Positions 1 through 9,822 of a DNA stretch of 64,000 bases are shown here, in pieces. Position numbers and translations under genes: made by a program. Under the pieces are notes generated by a model. The model searched no databases. It was not told where the DNA came from and was given only the letters and a program-made list of their open reading frames with translations. The DNA is taken from positions 1 through 64,000 of the forward strand of contig JAJEHX010000001.1 in NCBI GenBank assembly GCA_022823465.1, given 5' to 3'. The DNA is from Candidatus Latescibacterota bacterium. Lineage in GTDB: Bacteria > JAAXHH01. The first letter of the stretch is position 1, and every line of letters starts with the position of its first letter.

Positions 1-1
1 T

Positions 2-3000
2 GTGAGTTGGCAGAGCAGCGACGATACGGTGGCAACGGTGAGTCCTCAGGGTCTGGTGACGGCGGTGGGTAACGGTGTAGCGCGTATCACGGCCAGCTCT
101 GGTAACGCATTGTCCGGCATCTCCGTGACGGTGCAGCAGTCAGCAGGCAGTGTAGTCATCGCGCCGATGGAAGCGACGCTGATGTCACTTGGCGCGACGG
201 TTCAGTTGACCGCCACGGTCTTGGACGAGAACGACCAGCCGGTGGCGGACGCCGTGGTGAGTTGGCAGAGCAGTGACGAGTCGGTGGCTACGGTGAGCGC
301 GCAGGGTCTGGTAACAGCAGTTTCGAACGGAGTCACGCGAATCTGGGCTGCGTCCGGCAGTGCGATGTCCAGTATCGCAGTAGCGGTTCAGTTACCAGTA
401 CCCAGTCCGGACCGGGACGTGCTGGTAGCATTGTACAATGCCATGGACGGGCCGAATTGGACCGTCAACTCGAACTGGCTGACCCAAAGGCATGTTGACG
501 AATGGCATGGCGTTAACACCGACGAGGAAGGACGCGTGACGGCGCTTAACCTGGGTGGCAACAGTCTCAAAGGGGCATTGCCCGCCCAGTTGGCTCAATT
601 GAGTTATCTCGAGGGGCTGTCCCTCGAAGGCAATCAACTGAAAGGCCCCATCCCACCGGAACTGGGTGCGCTTGACAACTTGAAATTACTGTATCTCTTC
701 GACAATCAGTTGACGGGCTCCATCCCGCATGAACTCGGCAAGCTGGTCAACCTGATCCATCTGTGTCTTAACGGAAACGGCCTTACAGGTTCTATACCTT
801 CGGAACTGAGTAGATTAAAGAGTCTCAGATGGCTGCATCTGCACGACAACTTCAATCTCTCAGGTAGTCTACCTACCACACTGGTCGAGCTTGATCTTGA
901 CGCCCTGTTACTGCAAGGAACGCGGGTATGTTTGCCGAACGATCCCGGTTTAAGAAACTGGTTGCGCGGAATCGCCGATGCCCGGATTGCCGAATGCGAA
1001 GGATTCGACCTGGATCGAATTGTCCTTGAAGCACTTTACAATGCAACGGATGGTCCGAATTGGTCACTTAACACAAACTGGCTGAGCGACGCTCCTCTTG
1101 ATGATTGGTACGGAGTCGAAACCGATAACAGCGGGCGGGTAGTCCGCCTCTATCTTAGAGGTAACAATCTGTCCGGTACGATCCCTCCGGAAATTGGGCA
1201 ACTGGTAAACCTGACCGTGTTGGATCTCAGCGCCAATGTGCTTTCGGGTAGTATCCCTGTGGAAATCGGCAACCTCACCGATTTAAAGACCCTGGCCCTC
1301 AGCGAAAACAAGCTAACTGGCACGATACCGTCTGAGTTGGGCAAGCTGCCAACCCTTGGCGAATTGAATCTCCACAACAATGTGCTTTCGGGTAGTATCC
1401 CAGTGGAAGCCGGTAGGTTTTCCAATTTGAAGATCCTGAATCTCGATAAGAACCGCTTATTTGGCGCCATTCCCCCCGAACTGGGCAGTTTGACCAACCT
1501 GATAGACCTACGACTCAATTCCAACCGCCTATCTGGCGCCATCCCTTCCGAACTGGGCAGTTTGACCAACCTGAATTCTCTGCATCTTGGCTTTAATCAG
1601 TTAACCGGCAGCATCCCAGCCGAACTCGCAGAACTGAACAACCTGCGAAGCCTGTCGTTAATATACAACCAACTGACGGGTGTTATCCCCCCCGAACTCG
1701 GGCGGTTAATCAACCTTAGAGACCTTTCTCTAAGATACAATCAGTTAACCGGCAGTATCCCCGTCGAGCTCGGTCAACTTAAAAACTTGGAAGGGTTGGA
1801 TTTAGTAGCCAACCGGTTATCGGGTGGCATTCCACCCGAACTAGGACGGCTGACCAATTTGGATAACTTGTTTCTTGGACAGAATCCGCTCCTTTCAGGT
1901 CCCTTGCCGATCGAGATGACCGCGTTGAATAAGATTCGAATCCTTAATCTATTCCGAACCCAACTCTGCGTTCCCGATAATCCCGCGTTCCAGGAGTGGG
2001 TAAGTGGATTAGGAGAACATGAATGGGAATTCGTGTATTTCCATATCTGCAACCCGGACCGTGATGCGCTGACTGCGTTATATCATTCGACGCAGGGAGA
2101 TAACTGGCATGGCGCCGGCGAATGGTTGAGCGGAAGGTCCCCCAATACGTGGTTTGGCGTAACAACCAATGCCTCGGGGCGGGTAGAAGGGCTTGATCTG
2201 GAAAACAACAACCTGAATGGGACTTTGCCTGCGGAACTGGGCAGCATGATAGATCTGCGCAGGTTGATTCTTGCCGGTAACCCGTTGTTGGCTGGATCCG
2301 TTCCCGGGGAAGTTGTCAATCTGTCACTTGAGACGCTGAAGTTGGAAGGCACGGGTTTGTGTGTACCGGTAGATGACGGATTTCAGTCCTGGCTGGCGGG
2401 TATCATGCAGAGGAGTGGTGTCGTAAACTGCGAAGGCAATTTGGATGACCGCAGCATTTTAACTGGTTGGTTCAATGCCACAAATGGACCGAATTGGGTG
2501 GATAACACCAACTGGTTAAGCGAACTGCCTCTTGATCAATGGTTCGGGGTGACGACAGGGTCCGAAGGTCGAGTGACCAAACTGGAACTGGATAGCAATG
2601 GCATCACCGGACCGCTTCTCCCCGAACTGGGCCAGTTGTCCGGGCTTACCGAGTTAAGTCTTATGGAAAATGACTTAATTGGCAGCATCCCTTCTGAACT
2701 GGGCCAGTTGTCCGAGCTTAGGAGTCTTGAACTCACTGGGAACAAACTAACTGGCAGCATCCCTTCTGAACTGGGCCGGTTGTCCGAGCTTAGGAGTCTT
2801 GAACTCACTAGGAATGGACTAACAGGCAGCATACCTCCCGAACTGGGCCAACTGGCAAACCTCGTCAGGCTCGATCTCTACATCAATCGATTGTCTGGCG
2901 ATATACCCCCCGAATTGGGAAAACTTGCAAACCTGGAAAGACTAAGACTTCTCGAGAACGAATTGTCGGGGAATATACCGGTAGAACTAGCACAACTGGC

Positions 3001-5071
3001 TAAAGTCTGGCAGTTCGATTTAGGCAGGAATAAACTAACGGGCAACATCCCCCCCGAAATTGGCCAGATGACCAATCTGACAATTCTATCTCTTGAGATA
3101 AACGAATTTACGGGCAGTATCCCTCCTGAACTGGGGAAACTGCCACTGGAGTTATTAAGACTTGACCATAACAAACTAACGGGCAGTATCCCTCCTGAAC
3201 TGGAACAGTTGACGAAACTCAATACTCTCAATCTATCGAGTAACGAACTAACTGGTAGTATTCCACCCGGATTAGGGCAGTTCGTCGACTTGCGTCAGCT
3301 AGTTTTGAATGGAAACAGTCTGACAGGCAGTATCCCTCCCGAACTGGGACGACTGATCAGGTTAGAAGCTTTGGAAATCGAATCTAACCGTTTGACTGGA
3401 ACCATTCCCGGTGAACTTGGCGAACTCACAAATCTGAAATCGCTCATACTATCTGGCAATCCAGGTCTAACCGGCCCTATACCGGCATCTCTGACCCGCC
3501 TCGACCTGGAAACGCTGAAGTTGGAAAGAACGCAGATATGTATGCCATCGGATGCGGAGATACGACAGTGGTTTCAGGGAATAGAATCGCGAAGTGCGAT
3601 CACCGTATGCCATGCTCCGATGAATGTGGAAGCATACTTGACACAGGCGGTGCAGTCGTTCAAACGGCCGGTGCCACTGGTGGAAGGCAAACCCGCCTTG
3701 CTTCGGGTGTTCTTCTCCGCGGAGGAAGCAGTTTTGAACCGACCCGCTGTACGGGCTGTCTTCTACCATGATGGCGTCAAGACAGATTCTGTTTTCATTC
3801 CGGCCGGCGCGTTCAAGATCCCTGTTGAGATCAACGAAGGTTCCCTGGATGAATCGGCCAATGCGTTGGTGCCAGCCGAGGAGATCAGGCCGGGATTGGA
3901 AATGGTCATTGAGATTGATCCTGATGGTATGGTCGATCGCGAATCGGGCATATCCGACCGAGTACCCGAATCGGGTAGCATGGAAGTCGACGTACGATCG
4001 GTACCTCAATTGAATCTGACTGTAGTTCCTTTGCTCTGGAGGGAGAATCCTGATTATTCTGTAGTTGATCGAACCAGCGGATTAACGGAAGAAGACGACT
4101 TGTTTCGATTCACGCGCGACGTACTGCCGGTGGGCAGGTTTTCCCTTTCCGTCCGCGAGCCTTTATGGACTTCGGTGGATCCGACTTTTTCTTCTACATT
4201 GAGATTGTTGAGGGAAATCAGTGCGATTCGTGTAATGGACGGTAAAGGCGGACACTACATGGGCGTTATCAGGGGCGGTGGAGCAGCTGGTCGAGCTGTT
4301 TTCGTATCATCACTCCATGATGTAGTCATAGCTCATGAACTCGGTCACCTTATGAGCTTGAGTCATGCCCCGTGCGGTAGTCCTCAGGGGTTAGATCCGG
4401 ATTATCCCTATGCGGATGGCAGTATTGGCGCATGGGGATACAATCCGGAGAGAAACGTGTTGATTGATCCTTACACTCCCGATCTTATGGGATATTGCCA
4501 GGGACGGGAAGGGATCAGCGATTATCATTTCAATAAAGCTATCGAATTCCGGATAAACGAAGAGGAGGACGTTCTACGCATCCAGGCTTCGTCTTCTACA
4601 CAGGAAAGGACCCTGATAGTCTGGGGTGGACTGAACGAGAACGGAGAGCTCGTCCTCGAGCCGGCATTCGTGGTGGACGCCGCCCCATCTCTGCCTCATA
4701 GAAGCGGGCCATATTGGCTCGTAGGAGAAGATACAGAAGGACGCCCGCTATTTAAGCTGGATTTCGCCATCGATGAGATTTCACATAGCGATGGAGGTGG
4801 GGTCTTTGCCTTCACGGTTCCCGTACAGCAGGCGTGGTCAGGCAGGCTGGCGCGCATCACACTTTCCGGCCCCGAGGGATATGCGGAGATGACCAGGGAC
4901 AGCGGCCGGTCCGCCGCCCTCCTGTTGGATCAGTCTACAGGTGAAGTGAGAGGTATCCTGAGGGATTGGCCGGAGCAGGGGACATCCGCGGTATCAGCGC
5001 GGCGCGCGCTGGCGGAACCGGATCTGGATGTTATTATTAGCCCGGGGATTCCCTATCCATCGGATTGGTAG
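2..5071 (+). CDS. Giant secreted Ig-like/LRR protein with C-terminal metzincin protease domain (5' truncated by window)
   Basis: The gene enters from the left edge, so its true start and signal peptide are not visible. Residues 1-133 hold about two bacterial Ig-like (BIG2) repeats. Four leucine-rich-repeat modules follow, starting near residues 136, 340, 680 and 815. Each begins with a cap resembling LxALYNATDGPNW followed by a W-GV box, then roughly 24-residue repeats of the plant type (LTGSIPxELGxLxxL). Near residue 1440 is HELGHLMSLSH, the HExxHxxGxxH-like zinc site of metzincins, although serine replaces the usual glycine. A downstream LMGYC could be the Met-turn. The likely role is an extracellular or surface protease with an adhesive or ligand-binding stalk; the substrate is unknown. 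The repeats are AT-richer than later genes. No sorting signal is recognisable at the C terminus. Domain calls are confident, function is inferred. Confidence 0.85.
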   Translation: MSWQSSDDTVATVSPQGLVTAVGNGVARITASSGNALSGISVTVQQSAGSVVIAPMEATLMSLGATVQLTATVLDENDQPVADAVVSWQSSDESVATVSAQGLVTAVSNGVTRIWAASGSAMSSIAVAVQLPVPSPDRDVLVALYNAMDGPNWTVNSNWLTQRHVDEWHGVNTDEEGRVTALNLGGNSLKGALPAQLAQLSYLEGLSLEGNQLKGPIPPELGALDNLKLLYLFDNQLTGSIPHELGKLVNLIHLCLNGNGLTGSIPSELSRLKSLRWLHLHDNFNLSGSLPTTLVELDLDALLLQGTRVCLPNDPGLRNWLRGIADARIAECEGFDLDRIVLEALYNATDGPNWSLNTNWLSDAPLDDWYGVETDNSGRVVRLYLRGNNLSGTIPPEIGQLVNLTVLDLSANVLSGSIPVEIGNLTDLKTLALSENKLTGTIPSELGKLPTLGELNLHNNVLSGSIPVEAGRFSNLKILNLDKNRLFGAIPPELGSLTNLIDLRLNSNRLSGAIPSELGSLTNLNSLHLGFNQLTGSIPAELAELNNLRSLSLIYNQLTGVIPPELGRLINLRDLSLRYNQLTGSIPVELGQLKNLEGLDLVANRLSGGIPPELGRLTNLDNLFLGQNPLLSGPLPIEMTALNKIRILNLFRTQLCVPDNPAFQEWVSGLGEHEWEFVYFHICNPDRDALTALYHSTQGDNWHGAGEWLSGRSPNTWFGVTTNASGRVEGLDLENNNLNGTLPAELGSMIDLRRLILAGNPLLAGSVPGEVVNLSLETLKLEGTGLCVPVDDGFQSWLAGIMQRSGVVNCEGNLDDRSILTGWFNATNGPNWVDNTNWLSELPLDQWFGVTTGSEGRVTKLELDSNGITGPLLPELGQLSGLTELSLMENDLIGSIPSELGQLSELRSLELTGNKLTGSIPSELGRLSELRSLELTRNGLTGSIPPELGQLANLVRLDLYINRLSGDIPPELGKLANLERLRLLENELSGNIPVELAQLAKVWQFDLGRNKLTGNIPPEIGQMTNLTILSLEINEFTGSIPPELGKLPLELLRLDHNKLTGSIPPELEQLTKLNTLNLSSNELTGSIPPGLGQFVDLRQLVLNGNSLTGSIPPELGRLIRLEALEIESNRLTGTIPGELGELTNLKSLILSGNPGLTGPIPASLTRLDLETLKLERTQICMPSDAEIRQWFQGIESRSAITVCHAPMNVEAYLTQAVQSFKRPVPLVEGKPALLRVFFSAEEAVLNRPAVRAVFYHDGVKTDSVFIPAGAFKIPVEINEGSLDESANALVPAEEIRPGLEMVIEIDPDGMVDRESGISDRVPESGSMEVDVRSVPQLNLTVVPLLWRENPDYSVVDRTSGLTEEDDLFRFTRDVLPVGRFSLSVREPLWTSVDPTFSSTLRLLREISAIRVMDGKGGHYMGVIRGGGAAGRAVFVSSLHDVVIAHELGHLMSLSHAPCGSPQGLDPDYPYADGSIGAWGYNPERNVLIDPYTPDLMGYCQGREGISDYHFNKAIEFRINEEEDVLRIQASSSTQERTLIVWGGLNENGELVLEPAFVVDAAPSLPHRSGPYWLVGEDTEGRPLFKLDFAIDEISHSDGGGVFAFTVPVQQAWSGRLARITLSGPEGYAEMTRDSGRSAALLLDQSTGEVRGILRDWPEQGTSAVSARRALAEPDLDVIISPGIPYPSDW

Positions 5072-5363
5072 TTACGGCCGGTTATCAGGAATTCGATTCA
5101 GCCCGTCCGGGCAAGAAAATACCCCACACAGGCGAGCATAAGTATTTTTAGGAGAACCTGTTCGGAACAGTGGTTGTCCCCCCGGGCAGTTCTGACGTCC
5201 TCCAATCTGGTGAGGCATGCCATCGATACCCGGAGCAGGATTCCCTATGGTATAGCAAAGGTTCTTTTAAAATGACTTTGCTGGAAACCTGTGTGAGGTA
5301 ACGACCATTATACCCGATTGGGGACGGGCGTGCAAGTGTTTTTGATTTGCCATGGGATTGACG
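5072..5363. other. Intergenic region between convergent genes
   Basis: The LRR-protease gene and the minus-strand exported protein converge here. A short GCCC/GGGC hairpin lies near 5102-5113 but has no T-run, so it is not a convincing terminator. No open frame with a ribosome binding site is visible. Confidence 0.4.
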
Positions 5364-6620
5364 TCAGGTTTTGCGCTTCTTCTTCTTTGCCGCGGGGAAG
5401 AGGACGTTGTTCAGGATCAGCCGGTAACCCGGGGAGTTCTTGTGGAGGGCGAGATTGGTCGGCGGGTCGCCCACAAGGTGTTCCTCGTCCTCGGGATCAT
5501 GTCCTCCGTAGAAGGTGAAAGTCCCCCTCCCGTAGTTGCCGTGGATGTACTTGACGTGGTCGGTCCCGGCCTCCTCGGCGAGGACGACCACGGTGCGCTT
5601 GAGCACGTCGCGGTGGAAGGAAGTGGACAGGCCGTAGAAGCCGGCGATGTAGTTCACGTGGCTCTGCGTGAGCATGGTGGGGACCGGGTCGTACTTGGCG
5701 GAGAAATCAAAGAGGGTGAAGGGCCCGGTCGGCACCTTGCCGGCGTTGACCTGGTTCACGTCGATGTCGGAAAAGGAACCGATGAGCGGGTTCAGCTGCA
5801 GCGTGAAGTTCTCGAAGGCGAAAGTCTGGCCGAAGTCCAACTTGGACTGTGCGTCGGGATCGATGGGGGTGTGATCGTACTCCGGCGCCACGATGTCCGT
5901 GCGGGCCGAAGCCAGGGCGATCTCCAGGGTCTCTGTCGCCGCGCACATGGCAAAGAGGAAGCCGCCGTTCCCCACGTAGGACCTGATGCCCTGCGCCACG
6001 GCTTTCTTGGCCTCTGCGACCGTCGGATACCCGAGGGTCCTTGCCAGCGTTTCGTCCGTGGCCTGCTGCTGCTGGTACCAGGGCGTGCGGTGATAGCTGT
6101 AGAACTTGCTGTACTGGCCGGTGAAGTCCTCGTGGTGCAGGTGCAGCCAGTCGTATTCCTTCAATGCTCCGGTCAGCACCTCTTCGTCGAAAATGGTCTC
6201 GTAGGGCACCTCGGCGTACTCCAGCGCCATGGTCACCGCATCGTCCCAGGGACGCTTGTCGGGCCGGGTGTACACGGCGATCCCGGGCGCTTTCTCCAAC
6301 AGCACCCGGTCCATGTTGTTTTCCTCGACATGGGCGTAGATCCGGACCAGTTCCGCGCCGTCGATCACTTTGAAGCTCACGCCCCTCAGGTAGCAGGCCC
6401 GCACCCGGTCCGCCGCGGGGTCCATGATGAAGGACCCGCCGCGGTAGTTCAGCAGCCATTCGACCGTGTGTCCCTGCTCCAGGGCCTGGAAGGCGATTCC
6501 GTAGGCCTTGAGGTGGTCCTGCTGCTCCAGGTCCATGAAGATCAGCATCTTCTGGGCGCTGGCGGCAGGCGCCGAAAGGAGGAACAGAAACGTGACGATG
6601 GGGAGGATGAATCGACGCAT
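5364..6620 (-). CDS. Exported protein of a family often labelled asparagine synthetase B
   Basis: 418 residues with a clear Sec signal peptide (hydrophobic residues 4-17, cleavage after ASA or AQ near residue 22). The mature protein opens with KMLIFMDLEQQDHLKAYGIA and contains RGGSF, WLHLHHED, GGFLFAMCAATETLEIA and GRGTFTFYGGHDPED. I recognise this as a conserved secreted family that automatic pipelines call asparagine synthetase B. It lacks the N-terminal catalytic cysteine and synthetase domain of AsnB. The CAATE segment and the layout look more like a glutamine-amidotransferase-like fold, so the real function is unknown. The C terminus is very basic (AAKKKKRKT). The nearest purine-rich stretch before the ATG is AAGAAAAG, a weak ribosome site. 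Confidence 0.7.
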   Translation of the reverse strand: MRRFILPIVTFLFLLSAPAASAQKMLIFMDLEQQDHLKAYGIAFQALEQGHTVEWLLNYRGGSFIMDPAADRVRACYLRGVSFKVIDGAELVRIYAHVEENNMDRVLLEKAPGIAVYTRPDKRPWDDAVTMALEYAEVPYETIFDEEVLTGALKEYDWLHLHHEDFTGQYSKFYSYHRTPWYQQQQATDETLARTLGYPTVAEAKKAVAQGIRSYVGNGGFLFAMCAATETLEIALASARTDIVAPEYDHTPIDPDAQSKLDFGQTFAFENFTLQLNPLIGSFSDIDVNQVNAGKVPTGPFTLFDFSAKYDPVPTMLTQSHVNYIAGFYGLSTSFHRDVLKRTVVVLAEEAGTDHVKYIHGNYGRGTFTFYGGHDPEDEEHLVGDPPTNLALHKNSPGYRLILNNVLFPAAKKKKRKT

Positions 6621-6792
6621 GCGCTTTTCTTGTTAACTCCCTTTCGGAGGTCGTCCTTTCGGCGTCGTTCGTGTCGCAGGCAACTTCAGGAAACTGAAGA
6701 GAGAATATACCGCAATTACAGCCCCGAAGCAAAGTGGAACGGGTATGACGCGACGTGTTACGCGATTGCTGACTCCTGGTGCGTTGACTTGA

Positions 6793-7251
6793 TCAAACGA
6801 GCGGCAACGACCAGTTCTTCCATTTTCGCTCCCGGGAAGCGCCCAAGGACAGGTAGAATGCCTCGGCGGCGGTGTTTCCAGCCATGACCGTCCAGATCAG
6901 TTCACCCGCCCCGATGGTCCTGGCATGCGAGATCACTGCCTTCATCAACGCCTTTCCCGTTCCCATTTGTCGCGCAGCCTCTGTCACATACAGTTCCTTG
7001 AGCACGAGCTTTGGCCGAAGGGTGTACGTCCAAAGAATCGGATAAGTGACGGCCATACCGACAAGATCATCGTCCTGTTCGGCGACAAACGCAGTGAACA
7101 AACGGCTTTCGCCAAAACCGTGGTGTTGTATGCTCTCCCGCGTCACGGCGAAGTCTTGGATATAGTCCTCGAACCGCGCAAGCTCCCGCATGAGTTCGAG
7201 CAATCTGTCGACGTCCCGTGGCTCGGCCGGTCTGATGTGCATCAGAGTCAC
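6793..7251 (-). CDS. GNAT family N-acetyltransferase
   Basis: 152 residues, one complete GNAT domain. The acetyl-CoA loop is near residues 97-106 (EAARQMGTGKAL, the RxxGxG/A motif with an altered first position). Motif B near the end reads GNTAAEAFYLSLGA. The sequence RFEDYIQDFAVTRESI and the terminal RKWKNWSL resemble diamine or small-amine acetyltransferases, but the substrate cannot be assigned. The start is GTG at 7251, overlapping the TGA of the upstream threonine synthase as GTGA, so translation is probably coupled. An in-frame ATG three codons later (7242) is the alternative. Confidence 0.85.
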   Translation of the reverse strand: MTLMHIRPAEPRDVDRLLELMRELARFEDYIQDFAVTRESIQHHGFGESRLFTAFVAEQDDDLVGMAVTYPILWTYTLRPKLVLKELYVTEAARQMGTGKALMKAVISHARTIGAGELIWTVMAGNTAAEAFYLSLGASRERKWKNWSLPLV

Positions 7252-8456
7252 CGTTCTTCCGGTTCGGGTTGCCGTGCAGGTCCATGCAAGTCCGCCATGT
7301 TGTCCACGTACTTGTGCCCGCTTCCGGTGTTGAAGAGTACCACCCGGTCAGACCGTTCGATGCGGCCCAGGACGAGCATTTTTCGCAGGCCCGCCAGCAC
7401 GGCGCCGCCTTCGGGCGCGGCGAAAATACCCTCGAAGGCACCGATTTCCCGGACGCCCCGGACCATGTCGCCGTCGGGCACGGCCACCGCCTCCCCGCCG
7501 CTCTCCCGGATGGCGGCCAGCATCAGCTTGTCTCCCACCGCGAAGGGCACCCGCAGTCCGCTGGCGAGCGTGCGGGCGTTCTCCCATTCGGGCGCGTCGG
7601 GCCAGTTCTGTTCCCAGGCCCGGACGATGGGCTGGCACCCGGTGGCCTGCACCGCGACCATGCGGGGCCGTTCCGGTCCGATCCAACCGAGCGCTTCCAT
7701 TTCGGCGAAGGCCTTCCACATGCCGATCAGTCCGGTCCCGCCGCCCGCGGGATACAGGATCGCGTCGGGCAATACCCACCCGCACTGTTCCGCGAGTTCG
7801 TACCCCATGGTCTTCTTGCCCTCGACCCGGTAGGGTTCCTTCAGGGTGGACACGTCGAACCAGCCTTCCGCGTCCTTCCGGGCAGCCACGATCTTCCCGC
7901 AGTCCGTGATGAGTCCGTCCACGAGCTCCACCGCGGCGCCATGGGCCCGGCACTCGACGATGAAGGGCAGGGGGGTGTCCCGGGGCATGAACACGTGCAC
8001 GGGGATACCGGCCCTGGCGCCGTAGGCCGAAAGCGCGCCCGCCGCGTTGCCGGCGGAGGGGATGGCCAGGGATTCCGCACCCAGTTCAAGGGCGCGGGAC
8101 ACGGCCATGGCCAGGCCCCGGGCCTTGAAGGACCCGGTGGGATTGAGGGATTCATCCTTTATATACAGGCCGTCCATGCCCAGCCGTTCGCCCAGGCGCC
8201 GGGCGTGGACCAGGGACGTGCCGCCCTCGCTCAGCGTAACGATGGCCGATCTGTCACGCACCGGGAGCATCTCGCGGTAGCGCCAGAGCGTGGGCTCACG
8301 CATCGCCAGGGCTTCCGGGGTAAGGGCCTTGCCTGCCTCTTCCGTATCGTACCGGGCAAGAAGCGGCCGGCCGCAGTCGGGACACAGGTTCCGCAACTGG
8401 TCTGCCGACATTCGCCGGGCGCAGTCGCTGCATTCCAGGTCGATGAGAAAATTCAT
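7248..8456 (-). CDS. thrC: Threonine synthase
   Basis: 402 residues. It converts O-phospho-homoserine to threonine with pyridoxal phosphate in the cytosol. The N terminus carries a zinc-ribbon-like pair (CSDC and CPDC) typical of this clade. The PLP lysine sits in SLNPTGSFKARG near residue 86, and glycine-rich PLP-phosphate loops follow (PSAGNAAGA and PAGGGTGLIGMWKAF). The open frame extends further upstream, but ATG at 8456 is preceded by AAAGG at good spacing and begins directly before the zinc ribbon. Its stop overlaps the start of the GNAT gene. Class II cysteate or diaminobutyrate synthases share this fold, so substrate is likely rather than certain. Confidence 0.9.
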   Translation of the reverse strand: MNFLIDLECSDCARRMSADQLRNLCPDCGRPLLARYDTEEAGKALTPEALAMREPTLWRYREMLPVRDRSAIVTLSEGGTSLVHARRLGERLGMDGLYIKDESLNPTGSFKARGLAMAVSRALELGAESLAIPSAGNAAGALSAYGARAGIPVHVFMPRDTPLPFIVECRAHGAAVELVDGLITDCGKIVAARKDAEGWFDVSTLKEPYRVEGKKTMGYELAEQCGWVLPDAILYPAGGGTGLIGMWKAFAEMEALGWIGPERPRMVAVQATGCQPIVRAWEQNWPDAPEWENARTLASGLRVPFAVGDKLMLAAIRESGGEAVAVPDGDMVRGVREIGAFEGIFAAPEGGAVLAGLRKMLVLGRIERSDRVVLFNTGSGHKYVDNMADLHGPARQPEPEER

Positions 8457-8523
8457 GATCGTTACCTTTGCCAGGGTTCCCGTCGCGTGGGGCCGTTCCG
8501 CGCTCTCTGCTGTCCTCGCGGAG

Positions 8524-8550
8524 CACACTCAGCACACTCAGTACACGCAG
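8524..8550. repeat. Three tandem 9-nt units upstream of thrC
   Basis: CACACTCAG occurs twice in a row and is followed by the variant TACACGCAG. The array lies 68-94 bases upstream of the threonine synthase start. Function unknown. Confidence 0.6.
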
Positions 8551-8589
8551 CACGCGGCTCTTCCGTGCATATTTTGTCTAGTGCAGCTT

Positions 8590-9462
8590 TCACAGGTCGA
8601 AGAACAGCCCGATGCCCCCGTAGTCATCCTGCTGGTGATGGAACTGGCCGTGTTCGCTGCGTCCGCCGTGGTATACGAGTGCCAGGCGAAGGCCGCGCGA
8701 ACCTTCATTGTGAAACATCAGTCCGGCGTGCGCCGTGCGATTGACCGTGAGGTCTCCGTCCCGAAAGACCCGCACATCGCAGGCAAGATAGACCCGGGTC
8801 GCCCCGCCCGTAAGGGGACTGGAGATCAGTTCCGTCCCAGCCTGGACCCGCCACCGCCGCACGCTCGGGATGGCGTGATTCGACCACCGAAGGCTGCCGT
8901 AGGCCCGCGCGCTTGCGAGCATACCACCTCGACGTGTTTCCCGCTCGTAGGCCCCGTACAGCGTGAAGTACTCCCGGCTGTAGGCGAAGGCCCGTTGCGG
9001 GCCGTCGTATCCATCGGCCAGATGGGCGCTCACGTGGGCATATTCGAAACGGCCCGTGAGCCGGCCGCTGCCCAGGTCCGCGTGCATCCCGATCAGGTAG
9101 TCGGCGGTCTCGAGAGGAAAGGTCGTACCGGACCAGCGCAACTTCGAGAAGACGCCCGCGTGGATCCCGGTACGGAACCGCAGCCTGTCCCCTTCGTCCC
9201 GGGTGTATTCGGCGGCTTCCCAGGAACCGCCGATATCCCCGTTCAAACGGTCGTCCAGATTGGTGGTCACGGCAAGCCGAGTCCCGGTCGGGTCGGCCAG
9301 CAACGGGCGGAACAGCGGTCGTTGTGGGGCGGCGAAGCGCCAGGTCCCGGCCGCTGCGTCGAGCGCCGTGAAGAGCGCCGGGACGGCCACCAGGGAAAGG
9401 AGGCAGGCGTGAACCAGCGTGCGTAAAAGGCGCTTTTTCTTTGCCGGGCCGCTCAGGTCCAT
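8590..9462 (-). CDS. Outer-membrane protein, DUF1207-like
   Basis: 290 residues with a signal anchor or peptide at about residues 10-38 (basic KKKRLL, then hydrophobic, ending ALDAAAG). The mature part has alternating polar/hydrophobic strands and ends in GGIGLFFDL, close to the aromatic C terminus of outer-membrane beta-barrels. The segment RPLFRPLLADPTGTRLAV matches the opening of DUF1207 proteins as I remember them. No enzymatic motif is visible; the role is structural or unknown. ATG at 9462. Confidence 0.65.
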   Translation of the reverse strand: MDLSGPAKKKRLLRTLVHACLLSLVAVPALFTALDAAAGTWRFAAPQRPLFRPLLADPTGTRLAVTTNLDDRLNGDIGGSWEAAEYTRDEGDRLRFRTGIHAGVFSKLRWSGTTFPLETADYLIGMHADLGSGRLTGRFEYAHVSAHLADGYDGPQRAFAYSREYFTLYGAYERETRRGGMLASARAYGSLRWSNHAIPSVRRWRVQAGTELISSPLTGGATRVYLACDVRVFRDGDLTVNRTAHAGLMFHNEGSRGLRLALVYHGGRSEHGQFHHQQDDYGGIGLFFDL

Positions 9463-9822
9463 GTGATACCCGTTACAGGATTGGACGACCCATGGAATTC
9501 GTTCCGATTGGGGTTGTTTCGGGAAATCATAGTAGGAGGCGCGTTCAAGTGGTTCAGTTGGGGAATCAGGTTTAAACCAGGATCAGGACAGGGCCGAAAA
9601 CTTGACCCGACGGGCTGCGTATATACATCGTATCTACTCTCGGCCAGTGCCTATCGATGATAGGAAGGACTGCGTTCATGTGTCAAGGCCCGAATGGCCG
9701 TTTGAAGTCCGGCGCACAAGGGTTTTCGCGCGAAGAGCCCGGCGGAATGTGCTTGACAGAAACGTTGCTCGTCGATTAGTTTGCGGAATCTTGTCCAAAC
9801 ACAAATAAAGGAGTCAGCTGAA
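9463..9822. other. Divergent promoter region
   Basis: This 360-base gap separates the minus-strand DUF1207 gene from aconitase. It holds the promoter candidate listed at 9753-9782. Nothing else could be supported. Confidence 0.4.
9753..9782 (+). promoter_or_regulatory. Candidate sigma-70 promoter for aconitase
   Basis: TTGACA at 9753-9758 is a consensus -35 box. An 18-base spacer leads to TAGTTT at 9777-9782, a moderate -10 match. It lies 40 bases upstream of the aconitase GTG start. Predicted by eye only. Confidence 0.4.

Noticed and set aside
5352-6887. 511-codon plus-strand open frame
   Set aside because: Antisense to a signal-peptide-bearing conserved protein; composition is Val/Gly/Arg-rich as expected for a high-GC shadow.
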